DNA from: Zychaea mexicana
Lineage: Eukaryota; Mucoromycota; Mucoromycetes; Mucorales; Lichtheimiaceae
Assembly (NCBI RefSeq): GCF_025766255.1
Contig: NW_026516681.1
Coordinates: 310,001-374,000, forward strand
Direction: 5' to 3'
DNA: 64,000 nucleotides
Part shown: piece after piece, positions 1 through 11,224 of the stretch
Layout of the letters: every line of letters starts with the position of its first letter
Numbering within the stretch: position 1 is the first letter of the stretch
Notes under the pieces: model-generated
Database searches by the model: none
Told to the model about the DNA's origin: nothing
The model's input: only the letters and a program-made list of their open reading frames with translations
Program-made: the position numbers and the translations under genes

Positions 1-166
1 CAAAAGGAAAAGTGGGGGTAGAGGGGGAAGAAAGAAAAAAGGCAGAAGGTGGCTACGCTTGGAAGGGGGAAAAACGATTCTTTCCTTGAACTATTTATAT
101 AGCTTGCTCTCCACACTGCCGGATCCCAATTCATACTCACACGCACGTCATCGCTTATTATGATAG

Positions 167-1744
167 ATTGTGGTCTTACGATCAAGGACGTATCGTGAAT
201 AAGAAATCTGGCCATGGTATGTTTGCCGGTTCATCCGGCAGAAAAACGGCATGATGCTATTGTGTTTTGTTGGTTTTATTGATATGCAAGTTTGTCTTTT
301 TGTCTTTTTTTAATCAACTTTCACTTTTTAGTTTTGGACATCAGATCAAGTAAAGTAGCCATAATCAAACTGCCATTGAAGGAAGAAGCAGATGGAAAGG
401 GTGAGGTAAAGAGTTGAGCTAACCCGGGGTTATCAAATGTTTAGGCGCTTTCAAGAAGGACAAGGCGATCATTCAGAATAAGCGGAAAGACAAGAATCAA
501 TCTCAAGAGGTCAGATAACACGATATTGTTGAGAAAAATATAATCTAGTACAGAATTGGCAAAGAAAAATTTATTGACATTGGCTTAATTTGTTCAGTGG
601 GGATTTGACAATGGGCACATCTACTCTATGGTATACACTACCATGGTGCTTGATATCAAGGTACACAGCATTCTAAAGTATACCTATCGGGCATCATGGC
701 CATTAGATAATCGATTGCGATACTGACTCTTGCTTATAGGGTGACAGTGAAGACGGCGGAGCACAAGTTCTGCTCTATAAGCGAAAGGATTCGGACAACC
801 TGAACCAGCTTTGGTACATTGAACCTTTTCAACGCTTCGAAAGTTCCTTGAACTTGGCTGCAGATTCTGGTCCTTTGCACAAGCAGTCTGGCTTTGGCCT
901 GCCTCGACTTGGCTATGGTGCTGAAGTGGGTGTTCCTCCCGAGCTGACAAAGTTACCTGACGATATCAATGTCACTGGCGTCAATGGTGTCGGTCCAACG
1001 CCAACCACGCCCATTACGCCTACTACTGGCAGCAACCCACAACTGCCCGAAAGCCTTGCTCTGGGAAACTATCCTCCGGGTCAACATCCCCCAAGCGGAA
1101 CCCAGAGCGGCCCCTCTGCTCAACCGCCCTACCACGGCCAAGGTTCGTATCAACAACAGCAACCCCCCGCGCCACAACAATCGGGTTATGGCAACTACCC
1201 GCCACCTCCGCCTCCATCGGCTGGCGGTAGCGGTTACCCTGCGCCTGGCGGTGGTTATCCTGCTCACAGCAGCAACCCTAGTGGTTATGGATCGCCTCCT
1301 CAACAGCATAGCACCAACGTCTATCCTCCTCCCCCACCTTCAGGATACCCGCCGTCTGGATCGCCTCAGCAACAACACAGCACCAATGTCTATCCTCCAC
1401 CTTCGCAAGGGGGGTACACGACATCTCCCCAGCAGCACAATGTTTACCCACCTAGCTCGCAACCTGCATACTCCACATCGCCTCAGCAACACCACAACAC
1501 GAACGTCTATCCTCCACCATCATCGCAAGGCTATCCCCCTCAACAACCCTCTGCCTCTGGACCCTATGGCGGCGGTGCTGGTGGTTATCCGCCTGCTCCT
1601 GGCTATCCTCCCCCGCCAGCCGGTGGTGGCTTCTACCCGCCCCAGAGACAGCAGACGATGCAAATGCCCGGTGGAGATGACCAGCAAGGTGGGTACCCTC
1701 CACCTCCTGCTTCCAGCGGTTATCCACCCTATCCACCCCAGTAA
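167..1744 (+). CDS. Ricin B-type (beta-trefoil) lectin-like protein with YPPP-rich C-terminal tail, 5' partial
   Basis: Exons 167-216, 332-400, 445-509, 598-660 and 740-1744 join in phase; the first exon(s) lie upstream of the window. The folded part repeats the signs of a ricin-B/CBM13 trefoil: LWSYDQGRIVNKKSG, VLDIRS, a WGFDNGHIYS strand pair, VLDIKGD and NQLWYIEPF. From about codon 75 of the last exon it turns into a long Gly/Pro/Tyr/Gln tail with repeated SPQQ-x-TNVYPPP units, an XYPPX-type disordered sequence known from annexins and other phase-separating or membrane-associated proteins. A paralogue without the tail lies at 33397-34324 and shares the intron placement next to the VLDI strands. 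Ricin-B folds bind sugars, but I cannot say whether this copy keeps a sugar pocket. No signal peptide can be judged because the N-terminus is missing. Confidence 0.8.
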
Positions 1745-2112
1745 ACCATTTTCTCGACTGTCACATATAACCTTATATACTCTCTCGCTGTCTTTTCGAT
1801 CCTCACGTCTACTCCTATGCACTCACGCACGCAAAGCCCTCTATATTTTGTAATCTGATAACGGCTTCTTCAAGCATGTATTAAAAGAATGTTTTTCTTT
1901 CTTTTTTTTATGCATGATGGTTTGCTGTAATATATTAGGAGCACATCAATGTGTCTTGTGTGAAAAAAGTATGCGGGGGTCAATGTTATATGGAATGAAT
2001 GATCGTGAATATGTCAAAGGATGGAACGAGAGGGAGTTTGACAAATAGGAAAAGTGAAATATTAGGGTTTTGATGGATGGAGTAACGAGGATATTGGTGG
2101 CACTAATGTTGA

Positions 2113-3489
2113 TTATGCAGCTAATGTTGCAGCATATGCGTAATCTGCCAGGAGACCAGACCATACCATTGCTCCTACTTGATGATTGCTACGGAACCTG
2201 TCCCAGCAACTCTTAACATCATTATAATTAACTGTCTTCAATTGCCACGCCAAGTGCGCTGCAGCACCTCCCACGCTAATCAAATAGAAAGGCAAGCCCT
2301 GGCCATTCATATATCCAGCCAAAGCTGTCAATCCAACAAATGTTGACGAGAACCCTGCAAGCCATTTGTTCGTGTTTTCACCAAAACGCAATGCGGTGGA
2401 TTTCACGCCCACTTTGATATCGTCCAGCTTATCCTGGTGGGCGTAAATAGTGTCATATGTCAGCGTCCATGCGATGCCACCAATGTACAAAGGTGCGCAT
2501 ACGAGCGGATCCATCGATCCGGTCATGGCAGTCCATCCCACCACAGCACCTGAGTTGTATGCCATACCCAGCACAAATTGCGGCCAATATGTAATACGTT
2601 TCATCAAAGGGTAGGTGACGACGAGAACAAGTGATGATGCACAAATAACTTGACTGGATATTTTGAGAAAATTAGCATATGCCAAATAAACTAATCGACA
2701 CATTACATACTTGAATATTGAAAGTTCTTACGTGTATTGGTTCAGCGTTAGGAAGATACCAAAAGCACCGAGCATTTGAAGGCCAGTGAAGCCGATGGCT
2801 TGCGGGATAGTGACCGCACCAGCAGCCACTGGACGAACCTTGGTTCTTGCGACCTTGGCGTCGACGTCGCGATCCCATAAATCATTGATCGTACATCCAG
2901 CACCTCGCATACATACTGCACCAAATCCCATAGCGCCTAACATAAACGCGGCACTCCAAGGCGATACATTATTACTGTATGTAGCCATCGTCACGCCCCA
3001 AGCTTATATACGTGTAAATACGTTAGTTCGGTCCACCCATCATAGCACAATGCATAATAAATACATTCCGTAAAAATAGGAGACAGGTGAATTAAAAAGA
3101 AAAGGAGGAAAAAAAACAGTAGGTACTCTACCACAAGGCCAATAAAGCAACCAGGTACCGATAGGCTTATCGATACGTGCCAAAAAGGCGTAAGGTGCGA
3201 TTTTTTCGGGAAGACGATCGATCCAACTTCCATATACCGTGCGCTTTGATTTTTGATTGTTTTCGTCGTCGTCATTGACAATGCCCGTAGAAGTGGTTGC
3301 TGCAGTCGATTGTGTTGACGTCGATTGAATCCATTGGCGTTGGATATAGTTGGCGAGTGGTTTACTTGCAAAGGCTGTCGCCGTTGTCTGCTTGAGTGGT
3401 GTTAGAGCAATTCCAGGACTGCGCACTACAGAAAAGGGCTTCTGGTATACTGCTGCCTTGGTGAGACGGACAGCCAATGATAAACGCAT
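2113..3489 (-). CDS. COQ2: 4-hydroxybenzoate polyprenyltransferase, mitochondrial (ubiquinone biosynthesis)
   Basis: Exons 3489-3132, 3002-2732 and 2653-2113 give 389 residues. COQ2 attaches the polyprenyl chain to 4-hydroxybenzoate in the inner mitochondrial membrane, committing the ring to coenzyme Q. Both Asp-rich prenyl-diphosphate motifs of the UbiA family are present: NDLWDRDVD at about residues 159-167 and YDTIYAHQD at about 276-284. The family opening PYAFLARIDKPIGTWLLYWPC is followed by alternating hydrophobic helices. The N-terminus (MRLSLAVRLTKAAVYQKPF) is basic, lacks acidic residues and looks like a mitochondrial presequence. The Met at 3489 is preferred over an in-frame Met at 3651 because it starts this presequence. 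Length is usual for fungal COQ2. The intron junction restores the family's WPC-A-W sequence. Confidence 0.95.
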
Positions 3490-4022
3490 CGCGAATGTGC
3501 TTAGCAAGGGAAGGAAACGAAAAAGGCGTGTGGGGTTACGGGGGTTGCTGACCAAGAGCAAGAACTTTTTTTTGTAAAAGTTGTCGCCAGTTGTTCGTGA
3601 CTGAAGGTGATCCGTATTAAAAGAGGTTGTGCTCAACCCCGGGTTGAACAATGATCCGGAGTATTGACATATTTAAGCGTATTAGCGCTCGTGTTACATG
3701 CCGCTGTTGTAGGAGGATGTCTTTTTGGAAGTACATGTAGACTTTCGCAACGGATACGGTAGCGTGTTTCTTTGTCACTTGTCGAGCTTATTTGAGCTTA
3801 AAGTTCCTCATGCAGGTATGGTACTTAATAGTAACTTACGTTTTATGCATTAACTTCATGCTCTACATTAGTTGTTATCTAATCTTTCACTAGAGGCGAG
3901 CTGTCATAACGTATTACGATTCATGGAGTTGTTCATGTTTAATATAATTAACTGAGTAAGAGTGAAATGTATTATTTTGGGTACATCCTTATTTTAGCAC
4001 TACATTTGTATCTATCGTTATG
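3490..4022. other. Intergenic stretch (upstream of COQ2)
   Basis: AT-rich sequence holding the COQ2 promoter and the 3' flank of the next minus-strand gene. No gene, RNA or repeat was recognised. Confidence 0.5.
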
Positions 4023-4961
4023 CTACTTGGTAAAACTAGCTCTATCCAAGTTCGTTGATGTTTTACGATCATTAATGTTTGGGTTTACTTGCTTTTGTGT
4101 CAATGTCACTGTCTTGAATTTAGGCCAATCAGCCAGGCGGTCCTTCTTGAGCAAGACGGAGGGAGCCATGAGTACGGTTTCCATCGTGAGAATAAAAGAA
4201 GATACAAATGTTAAGGGTGCATCGATTCTTGCTATCGAGAAAATGAGGTCGCGAAACGAAAGGACGACAATCTCAAAGATTGTGTGGATGGGATTTAGCG
4301 TGATAAAACAGCCATACATGAGTAGGGCGGGGTTGCTTCTTGCTGGCAAAGGCGAGGAGGATGACGAGGTAGCTGGACCTGTTTTCTTGAAACGCCACCA
4401 GATGTTTATGAGGAACGCAACGGTGATGACATCTGTGATGATTGTACTGAATGACTTGTAAGGGATGGGGTTATTGTAGGTTGAATGTTGTAGTCTGGCG
4501 CCACCGAAATGGTCTGATGCAGCATTCACCACTGTGATGATTATGGTCGGTATGATGCATTTTTCAAACAGGCTAAAAAGGTCGACAACGAGTGGACTCT
4601 TTATGCTATTATAATAACGACGACGTGTGGCTCTATCGGTAATAAAATCATCGTCGCTGTCGTCATCTGCTTCCTTGTAGAGGTCCAGTTGTGTATAAAA
4701 CATGGCAACTGCAAACCAAGTCAGGGCGGCTTTCAGTTGGAGCAATTCGGCGTGGTAAGGCACAGAAGTCAGTACTTGATATTTATCATCGATGATCGAT
4801 ATGGACGAGGAGGAGTAGTAGAAACAAAGGCCGTCGAGCGTCCATGTCACAATTGCTGGAGGCCAAATATAGTAGAAACGGAAAGTGTTCCTGGCTTGTT
4901 TGTAGAAAGTTCCGTAAATCAATAATCGTAGAATGCTCAGCGCTAGATCGAAAATATACAT
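4023..4961 (-). CDS. Orphan multi-pass membrane protein
   Basis: An uninterrupted 312-codon frame. An in-frame TAA lies directly before the ATG at 4961, which fixes the start of an intronless model. Hydrophobic segments occur near residues 3-20, 28-48, 77-91, 123-147, 172-189, 211-235 and 249-270, about seven candidate membrane spans. Between the third and fourth lies an acidic loop (EADDDSDDDF) and between the fifth and sixth a Ser-rich loop. The C-terminus is hydrophilic and basic. I recognise no family signature; a seven-helix receptor-like or lipid-related membrane protein is possible but not shown. Coding status is supported by length, charge pattern and clean helix periodicity in a region otherwise full of stops. 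Confidence 0.7.
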   Translation of the reverse strand: MYIFDLALSILRLLIYGTFYKQARNTFRFYYIWPPAIVTWTLDGLCFYYSSSSISIIDDKYQVLTSVPYHAELLQLKAALTWFAVAMFYTQLDLYKEADDDSDDDFITDRATRRRYYNSIKSPLVVDLFSLFEKCIIPTIIITVVNAASDHFGGARLQHSTYNNPIPYKSFSTIITDVITVAFLINIWWRFKKTGPATSSSSSPLPARSNPALLMYGCFITLNPIHTIFEIVVLSFRDLIFSIARIDAPLTFVSSFILTMETVLMAPSVLLKKDRLADWPKFKTVTLTQKQVNPNINDRKTSTNLDRASFTK

Positions 4962-5631
4962 TTAAATTAAAAGTAAAGAAGAGTATAAACGAAACAGAAA
5001 AGGTGGAAAATGATGAAGCCAACTCCGTGTTATCTAAAGATGGTGAGGCAAAAATGCTTGAATTATTGCTACGCCTCGTGTAACTTTGAAAGGAAGGAAA
5101 CGTACCACGATACAACAGTGTTAACACTTAACAGTATATAGGATTGGTAGCCATTTATAGTCAACAATGCGACATATCTTTGCAGCACTCTATGATAATC
5201 GCACATTTCTCTCTGTAATTGCCAGAACGAGAATGGTTAAGCCTGATAAATTCAAGATGTGGAAAATAAGCATAAACTTTTATATGGGATTTCTTCTGTG
5301 TCATTTATACGATCCATTGTATCATTTTGTCATCATTATCCCTACCACTATCAAGAGTGATGTCCTTCTCCAAAGTTGACTGTAGCCGACGCAGCATCTT
5401 CTTATCTGAATTGAATTCTAGTAGTCACTCTTTTCTTGATAGTAAAATTACATGATAAATGAAAGCCTGTATTACTTTGACAACGATCAATCAGCAAAAT
5501 TGATAATGCTTTTTTTGGAATTCTATCAACGAGGAAGTGAGATGTAGGAAAATAATGAAGAAAAATAAGGTCGAGGGAGAGTTTAAGAGAGAGCGAGAGA
5601 AAAGATATGTACAACTTGTTTTTTGCTTTGT
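4962..5631. other. Intergenic stretch
   Basis: AT-rich DNA between the orphan membrane protein and the bL17m stop codon. Only short overlapping frames of poor composition were seen, and nothing was assignable. Confidence 0.5.
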
Positions 5632-6318
5632 TTATGCGGATGAAGAGGAACGAGAGGCCATTTCCTTGCTCACTGCCTCGTCCATAGCTTCTATGCTGTT
5701 GGCGAATTGAAGCTTCTTCAGGTTACGGACAAGCGACTTGGGAAGATCCGTGTTGTTTGCCAAATCCTTGACCGAAACCTGCTCCTGACCGTTCTTTGCA
5801 AAAATGTTTGCCAGTGTCTTTGTTGTCAATTCGCGCTTGAGATCCGAAGGACCGTCAATATATTCGATCACGGCCATGGGTGCATTATCACCATAACGGT
5901 TGCCGACACGTTGTATGCGGGTATATCCTCCCTGTCGATTAGCGAAACGTGGGGCAAGCTCGTCAAAAAGTTTTGGCATAGTGATATCCCGGCTCTATGA
6001 ATGGGTAAATACAATACGTTTAATAGGTGCACACTACATCAACCGTCCTTTTTTATCCCTCATAATGCAGCAGAAGAAAAAGAGGAAAAAGGAGAAGAAA
6101 ATTACGTTAAGGTAGCTCAAGGCCTGCTTTCTGGCGTTGACATCGCCCTTTTTGCCCAAGGTCACCATTTGATCGGCGATTGGCTTGAGTTCCTTAGCCT
6201 TTGCGATCGTGGTTTCGATGCGACCGTGTTCAATTAACGACGAAACAAGATTGCGTAGCAAGGCATTACGATGTGCAGAGGTTCGGTTCAATCGACGAAA
6301 ATGCTTGCCGTGATGCAT
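5632..6318 (-). CDS. Mitochondrial large-subunit ribosomal protein bL17m
   Basis: Exons 6318-6106 and 5994-5632 give 191 residues. The N-terminus ([24 protein letters not shown]) is the universal bL17 opening, corresponding to bacterial MRHRKSGRQLNR. It is followed by [26 protein letters not shown], then [35 protein letters not shown], where GGYTRI is the family hallmark. The C-terminal 60 residues are an extension ([20 protein letters not shown]) usual in mitochondrial forms such as yeast MRPL8. It belongs to the mitoribosomal large subunit near the exit tunnel. The gene starts 153 bp from the oppositely oriented IBA57 gene, so the two probably share a promoter. Confidence 0.95.
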
Positions 6319-6471
6319 ATTTGCTAATTGTTGTTTGGAAAAAAAAAGCCCTTTGTTGTTGTGACGAAGATTTTATGAGTCCGCAGTGTCGAGCCAGACA
6401 GAGCGGTATCCTGCGCGGTCCATCGGAGTGAGCGAATAAAAGACGGTTTCGCTTGTTACCCTGCTTTTTCA
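6319..6471. promoter_or_regulatory. Bidirectional promoter between bL17m and IBA57
   Basis: Only 153 bp separate the two divergent start codons. Both products act in the mitochondrial matrix, so shared control is plausible. No TATA box is evident on either strand. Confidence 0.55.
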
Positions 6472-8168
6472 ATGTTTGCACGTACAACGACGAGGTGTTT
6501 GCAGATCGCTCGAGTGGCTCCTGCACAGGGTAAATGGCTATTACCAGAAAAAAAACCTGTACCCAGAAGAATATGCAGAATGGAAAATAGGAGTTCGGGG
6601 AGCCTAAAGGTAATTCTGGCTTATACACATATAGTACAATGTCGACACGCCTTCGGATCTACGACTGTAACAAAGCTCGAGGAAAAAGACAGTTTACACC
6701 AAGGCGAACATTTTGCTCCCATTCCTGATCGCGGTTTGATTGAAATTGAGGGGCCTGACACTGCAAAGTTTCTTCAAGGTCTTATTACTAACCATATGCC
6801 GTTGATTGCGGCAGGAGGTGATGGATTCTATACTGGTTTTTTGACGCCTCAGGTATTGTATACATGTTTACTAGTAATATAAAGCTTTACATCCCACAGG
6901 GCTCTCTTTTTCCCGAACTATCAATAACATAATAAGTGGTATTAATCCATGATCCTGTTTTAAACAGGGACGTATGTTATACGACGCATTCATCTATCCT
7001 GTCAATGCCGGTGTCAACTTCCCTCATCCGAAATTCATGATGGAACTGCCAGCAACTGCCACACAACACATGTTCAAGCACTTGAAACGATACATTTTAC
7101 GATCCAAAGTCAAATTGCGAGACGTGTCAGACGAGTTCGGTGCATGGAGTGTCTGGGGCAATACATATCAGCATGCCCAAGAAGAAGAAAACAAGGTACC
7201 CGCTGGTAGTTTGGTCAAGAAGGGCAAACGACTTTCGGATATCGGATGTACTGATCCCCGAGTACCCGGATTTGGCTATCGTGCCATTGTGCCACGAAGT
7301 GAAGGTATAATTTTAATTTGAGTTACTTGTGCTTAATTCTTTATGGCTGTTGTTGTTGTTGTTGTATGTGACACACACACATGCACAAGCTTATTTATTG
7401 TTTATCTTCCTTCTTTTCCCCGCAATGAATTGATGGTTAGACATACAAAATATACTCTCGTCTGTGGGCGATTTCAAGGAATTGTCGTCAGAGGAATATA
7501 CGATTCGCCGGATATTGAATGGCATTCCGGAAGGTGTTGCTGATATGTGGCCCGAACAGTCTTTGCCCTTGGAATCCAACTTTGATTATATGAACGGAGG
7601 TAAGTCTTTTATAGTTATTCTCCTTTTCCAGTGGATTTGCAAATGGAAAGGATTCGTCGCGATATGAACAGAGATAGAATCTAAGAGATGTGCCTTCTAC
7701 CAGTTGACTTTAGAAAGGGATGCTACGTTGGTCAAGAACTGACGATCCGTACATATCACACCGGCGTTGTTCGCAAGCGAATTATGCCAGTTCAATTGTA
7801 CGCTAAGGATGAAAGGTATGATACAATAGATCTTTAGTATTTCCTATAAAATGGAGAATTGTAGATATGCCACATTTTAAATTTTCTTTCTCTCTTTTGA
7901 CAGCGCCCCAACTACGTTGAGCGTAGACCGGGGGACAACGTATCCAAACGAGATTCAGCCTCAAATGGATGTCAAGCTCAGTAATTCCAAAAGCAAGCGT
8001 GGCGTGGGCAAAATGTGTTCTGGCATTCATAATATTGGACTGGCGCTCATGCGATTAGAACAAGTGGAAAAATGTGTAACAGGACAAGATATTGTGTTTG
8101 AAGTTCCAGAAACCAATGTTCGCGTTCGGCCCTTCTTGCCAGAATGGTGGCCTGTAGAGGAACAATAA
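6472..8168 (+). CDS. IBA57: Mitochondrial iron-sulfur cluster assembly factor IBA57 (GcvT-like)
   Basis: Exons 6472-6852, 6968-7304, 7441-7599, 7704-7815 and 7904-8168 give 417 residues. IBA57 is a folate-binding GcvT-fold protein that works with ISCA1/ISCA2 to build [4Fe-4S] clusters in the matrix, for example on aconitase and lipoyl synthase. The diagnostic YgfZ/IBA57 motif K-G-C-Y-V-G-Q-E falls at residues 297-304, assembled across the 7599/7704 splice. Other family blocks are [16 protein letters not shown] near 90-105, [17 protein letters not shown] and [23 protein letters not shown] basic N-terminus ([17 protein letters not shown]) suggests mitochondrial import. A possible 33-bp GT-AG stretch in exon 1 (6610-6642) is left unspliced because it keeps the frame and is too short for a normal intron. 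The gene converges with the arrestin gene downstream. Confidence 0.93.
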
Positions 8169-8424
8169 TAAACTTGGTTTAAGGGATATATTAGAAAAAC
8201 AGATATTCATGAAACTTTAATTGTGTTGTAGGTAGGATTGACAGAAGGAAATTATAACCTTGGCAAAGTAGGGGACAACAGCAACAACAACAACAAGTGG
8301 TAAAAAACAAAAAGATATAGCATTGTATGTAGTAAAAGAAAAGAAGAAACCTATGTTATATATACGTGTGTGTACTGTAAAATGTGTGTATGTTGTATGC
8401 ATGCAACCGCTTCTCTCTTTTTCG

Positions 8425-10125
8425 TTACTGGACTGTAACCGTCACACCCAAACCCGAGTGCTCAGATCCAGTGGATTTGCGTCGGTCGTTTGATCGTGAG
8501 CTATCTAGACGAGGAGAGGACGGAACCATCAAATGACCAGAAGCGTCTTGCTGCATAGCCAACTCAAACTCTGGATCCTGAAGCGAGTTGGATGGCGACA
8601 AAGCTGCAGGACTACCAGCCCAGCTGCCGACGGGCGAAAACATGGCCGCTGAAGGACTTGGTAACGGCGATTCGATATTGGGGATGAACGATGGATCTTC
8701 GGGTTGCTCGTTGTATGTCTTGAGCGGCTTACTCAATTGTGGCGGAATTGCAAAGCCGTTAGGCACGGTAGCAATCAAAACTGGCAATGCAACCGTGTTG
8801 TTGAATGGATGAGACGCAGCTGCGCCAAATAAGTTCCATACGCTATTGCCGCCGGTGGAAGTGTTATTGGCATTAGCAGCATCACCGGCAGATGATGCAG
8901 TAGGATCGGCGCCCACGAGTGTTCCAGCGGAACCGCCGATTGGCATGGTGACGACGACATCATAGTTGATATCCAACCCGGGATGTTGCGTGGAAGGCAC
9001 CAAATCATCCGGCATATTGAAGCGGAACACAGATTGATGATCCTTTGTCTCTTTTGGAATTGCGACAAAGAATGTTTCTGTTTGCAGGGTATGATGTCGT
9101 TGTCCGTTGACGTTGCATACGAGTGAGACGTCCATGTGGCTAATTTTACAGTCAGACTGGTTGGTCGTGATAAGCTTGACCGTGCATAAATCGCCTGATA
9201 GATGCATATCATGTATGTTTCGGGGGAGGGGGACGCAGAAGGAAATTGATTAGCTTATAATCTCTACATATTACGTTTTCTAACGTTGATTATATGTGCA
9301 GTAGGTGCCACGATCTAATAGAATGTGCTTCTTACCAGGGCAATAAGCCGGTTTGATTAGCTCGGCTGTCACTTCAACAACCGCATTGTTGCGCCGGAAA
9401 ACCTGGTTTTTCTTGGCGCCCGCTCTAGGTACGTCGCCATCCATGGGCATACACGTGACGAATGGGAGGTAAATAACTGGCACACATGCAGTTTCAATGC
9501 AGTCGGGCGTATCCTCCAATTCCAAGAAACCTTGCAAGCTGTATTCGATATGATGATTGACATAGCTTCCATGGATCGAGGGTGGAAAGTTGACAAATGG
9601 CAATTTGATGGCAAACAAGTACATATGGCTGCCATCAGATAGCTCATTGACTCCTTCTGCTCATACGGATTGACCCCGGCACATAAGTTTAAAAAAAGGG
9701 GGGTGGGTGGGTGTTGAATGAGTGGAGTTGGAGGGAAAGAGAATTTTTTCTCTTTCCAGGGGTAATCCATCCTTAATGCGACAAAATGAGGGCTCTTGTT
9801 TACCTGATTGTGAATGGTCCCAAACATGTGTTTCTACGTTGAAAATGGTCGTCTTGCTGCTTGATTCATCAAATTGCTCGCATTTGAAAGCCACGCGGAT
9901 GCTGTGTGCTTTCACGGGCTTATCCAAGTTGAGTACGACGGACCCTGGATAGTTGAGACTTTATTATTAACAATTGTTCCTATCGGTGCTATTGCCTAAA
10001 ACAGAGAATGTACCATTCAGCACCGATCCAGGGCCGAAAGCCACAACGCGGTCTTGGCCACTGGGTATCACACTCAGGTTGAAGGATCGAACGGGATTTG
10101 CTGGTCCGCTGGAAAAAAGATACAT
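8425..10125 (-). CDS. Arrestin-domain protein (alpha-arrestin-like trafficking adaptor)
   Basis: Exons 10125-10014, 9944-9804, 9656-9336 and 9194-8425 give 447 residues. The arrestin-N half shows a GSVLNGSVVLNLDKPVKA strand pair followed by SIRVAFKCEQFDES, and FAIKLPFVNFPPSIHGSY then IEYSLQGFLE; the arrestin-C half begins PGGDLCTVKLITTNQSDC. These match fungal arrestin-related proteins, which recruit ubiquitin ligases to membrane transporters. The last 120 residues are Ser/Pro-rich with many SP sites and no PPxY motif that I can see, so ligase recruitment by the classical route is not supported. The start at 10125 (MYLFSSGPANPVRSF) was chosen because it gives an open frame into the first beta-strand; an upstream exon is not excluded. 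Confidence 0.85.
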
Positions 10126-11074
10126 GATGATTGGTTTGCTGCTGTTGGTTGCAAGAAGTGTAAAAGAAGGGAAAAGAAAGACGCTGAAAAGAGACGAGCA
10201 TGCAGTATCTGTTTAAATGTAGGAATCTGATCATGGGTACCTTAAACAAGCATAATTGGCCGAAAGCCAAGAAATTAAGGGGCTGTTCTTGAGTTATCGT
10301 CAACGAGGCTGTCGTTTTGTTGTCTTGCTGTTTGTTGTTGTTGTTGTCTACTGTGTATGATACATGCTTACTTAAAAGCACTAAAGCCCGCTAACCACTG
10401 ATCTTATTACTAATAAACGATATGTTTTACTCCTTGTCTCGTACACACAGTCAGAGCTAATATTTTAGATGCACTAACACACAACTAGTATCTCACTAGG
10501 CACTACTGATCTACTGATGATAGGCCATTTTTTTTCCAACTTTAATCTTCCACTTGATGTACCAATCAGTACGGCATGTCTGCGGGAAAATCCAGGGTAA
10601 GAATTACCCAGATGTCCATGTTCCCCACTCTTCCACAAAGTTGCTGCTGTCAAAATAAAATGACCGAGCAGCCAAAAAAAAGTTGGGACTGGGTTAAAAG
10701 GTTTCGTCGGGCGAATTACCAAATCGGATGCGTCTCCACTAATCCACTCCAAAATCCCTCCAATCAGACACTGAAGAGCACCTATTTTTGGCTTAACCGG
10801 CGGGCCTAACTTTGTATCGTGAGTCACCTTGGGGGCAAACGTGCGCGGCCTCTGCTTCTTTCCGCGGAGCCCATCCTGCTGTGTCCTTTCGTTGATCCCC
10901 TGGACTGGAAATACCCGCGCTTTCCCAGAGCTCCATCTTGATAGTAGTTCTTCAGCATATAAATAGGCGGGCCAAAATCTACTTTTTTTTTCGTTCTTCA
11001 TCCATTACAACCACAACAAGAGCTCTTATCTCTCTCTCTTACTCTCTTACTCGTCTCCACATCCAAATACAACC
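10126..11074. other. Intergenic and promoter stretch
   Basis: Less AT-rich than other gaps between about 10800 and 10930. It contains the arrestin gene's upstream region and the promoter of the small gene at 11075. A 175-codon minus-strand frame (11001-10474) runs through it, but its composition and the promoter elements it overlaps argue against coding. Confidence 0.5.
10958..10965 (+). promoter_or_regulatory. TATA box of the 49-aa gene
   Basis: TATAAATA lies 117 bp before the ATG at 11075. It is followed by a pyrimidine-rich CT tract (about 11027-11057), a layout typical of strongly expressed fungal genes. Confidence 0.65.
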
Positions 11075-11224
11075 ATGTACAGCCGTATTGTTCGTTTCGC
11101 TGCCGGTGCTACTGCTACCCAGGTTGGCAAGAAGTTGGCCCTCTCCACTGCTGCAGGTGCCATGGCTTACACCTATGCACAGGAATGCAAGAATGATGTA
11201 TTCTACTACAACAAGTCCAAGTAA
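11075..11224 (+). CDS. Small basic, probably mitochondrial, peptide of 49 residues
   Basis: The ATG at 11075 has a good context (CAACC before it) and opens a 50-codon frame ending TAA at 11224. The first 30 residues (starting MYSRIVRFAAGATATQVGKK) have Arg and Lys, small and hydroxylated residues and no acids, as in a mitochondrial presequence or a short single-span inner-membrane subunit. The tail QECKNDVFYYNKSK is polar. A TATA box, a CT-rich leader and an AATAAA at about 11556 frame it as one compact transcription unit. I do not recognise the family. A small accessory subunit of a respiratory or translocase complex is one guess; a short peptide arising by chance is the main alternative. 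Confidence 0.6.
   Translation: MYSRIVRFAAGATATQVGKKLALSTAAGAMAYTYAQECKNDVFYYNKSK

Noticed and set aside
848..1853. Long alternative plus- and minus-strand frames over the lectin tail
   Set aside because: They are shadows of the repetitive YPPP coding sequence; only the frame continuous with the trefoil exons is meaningful.
6610..6642. 33-bp GT-AG stretch in IBA57 exon 1
   Set aside because: Too short for a usual intron and length divisible by three, so the unspliced frame is kept; noted in the gene entry.
10474..11001. 175-codon minus-strand open frame
   Set aside because: It overlaps the TATA box and leader of the 49-aa gene, has no recognisable motif and no supporting splice or codon pattern.
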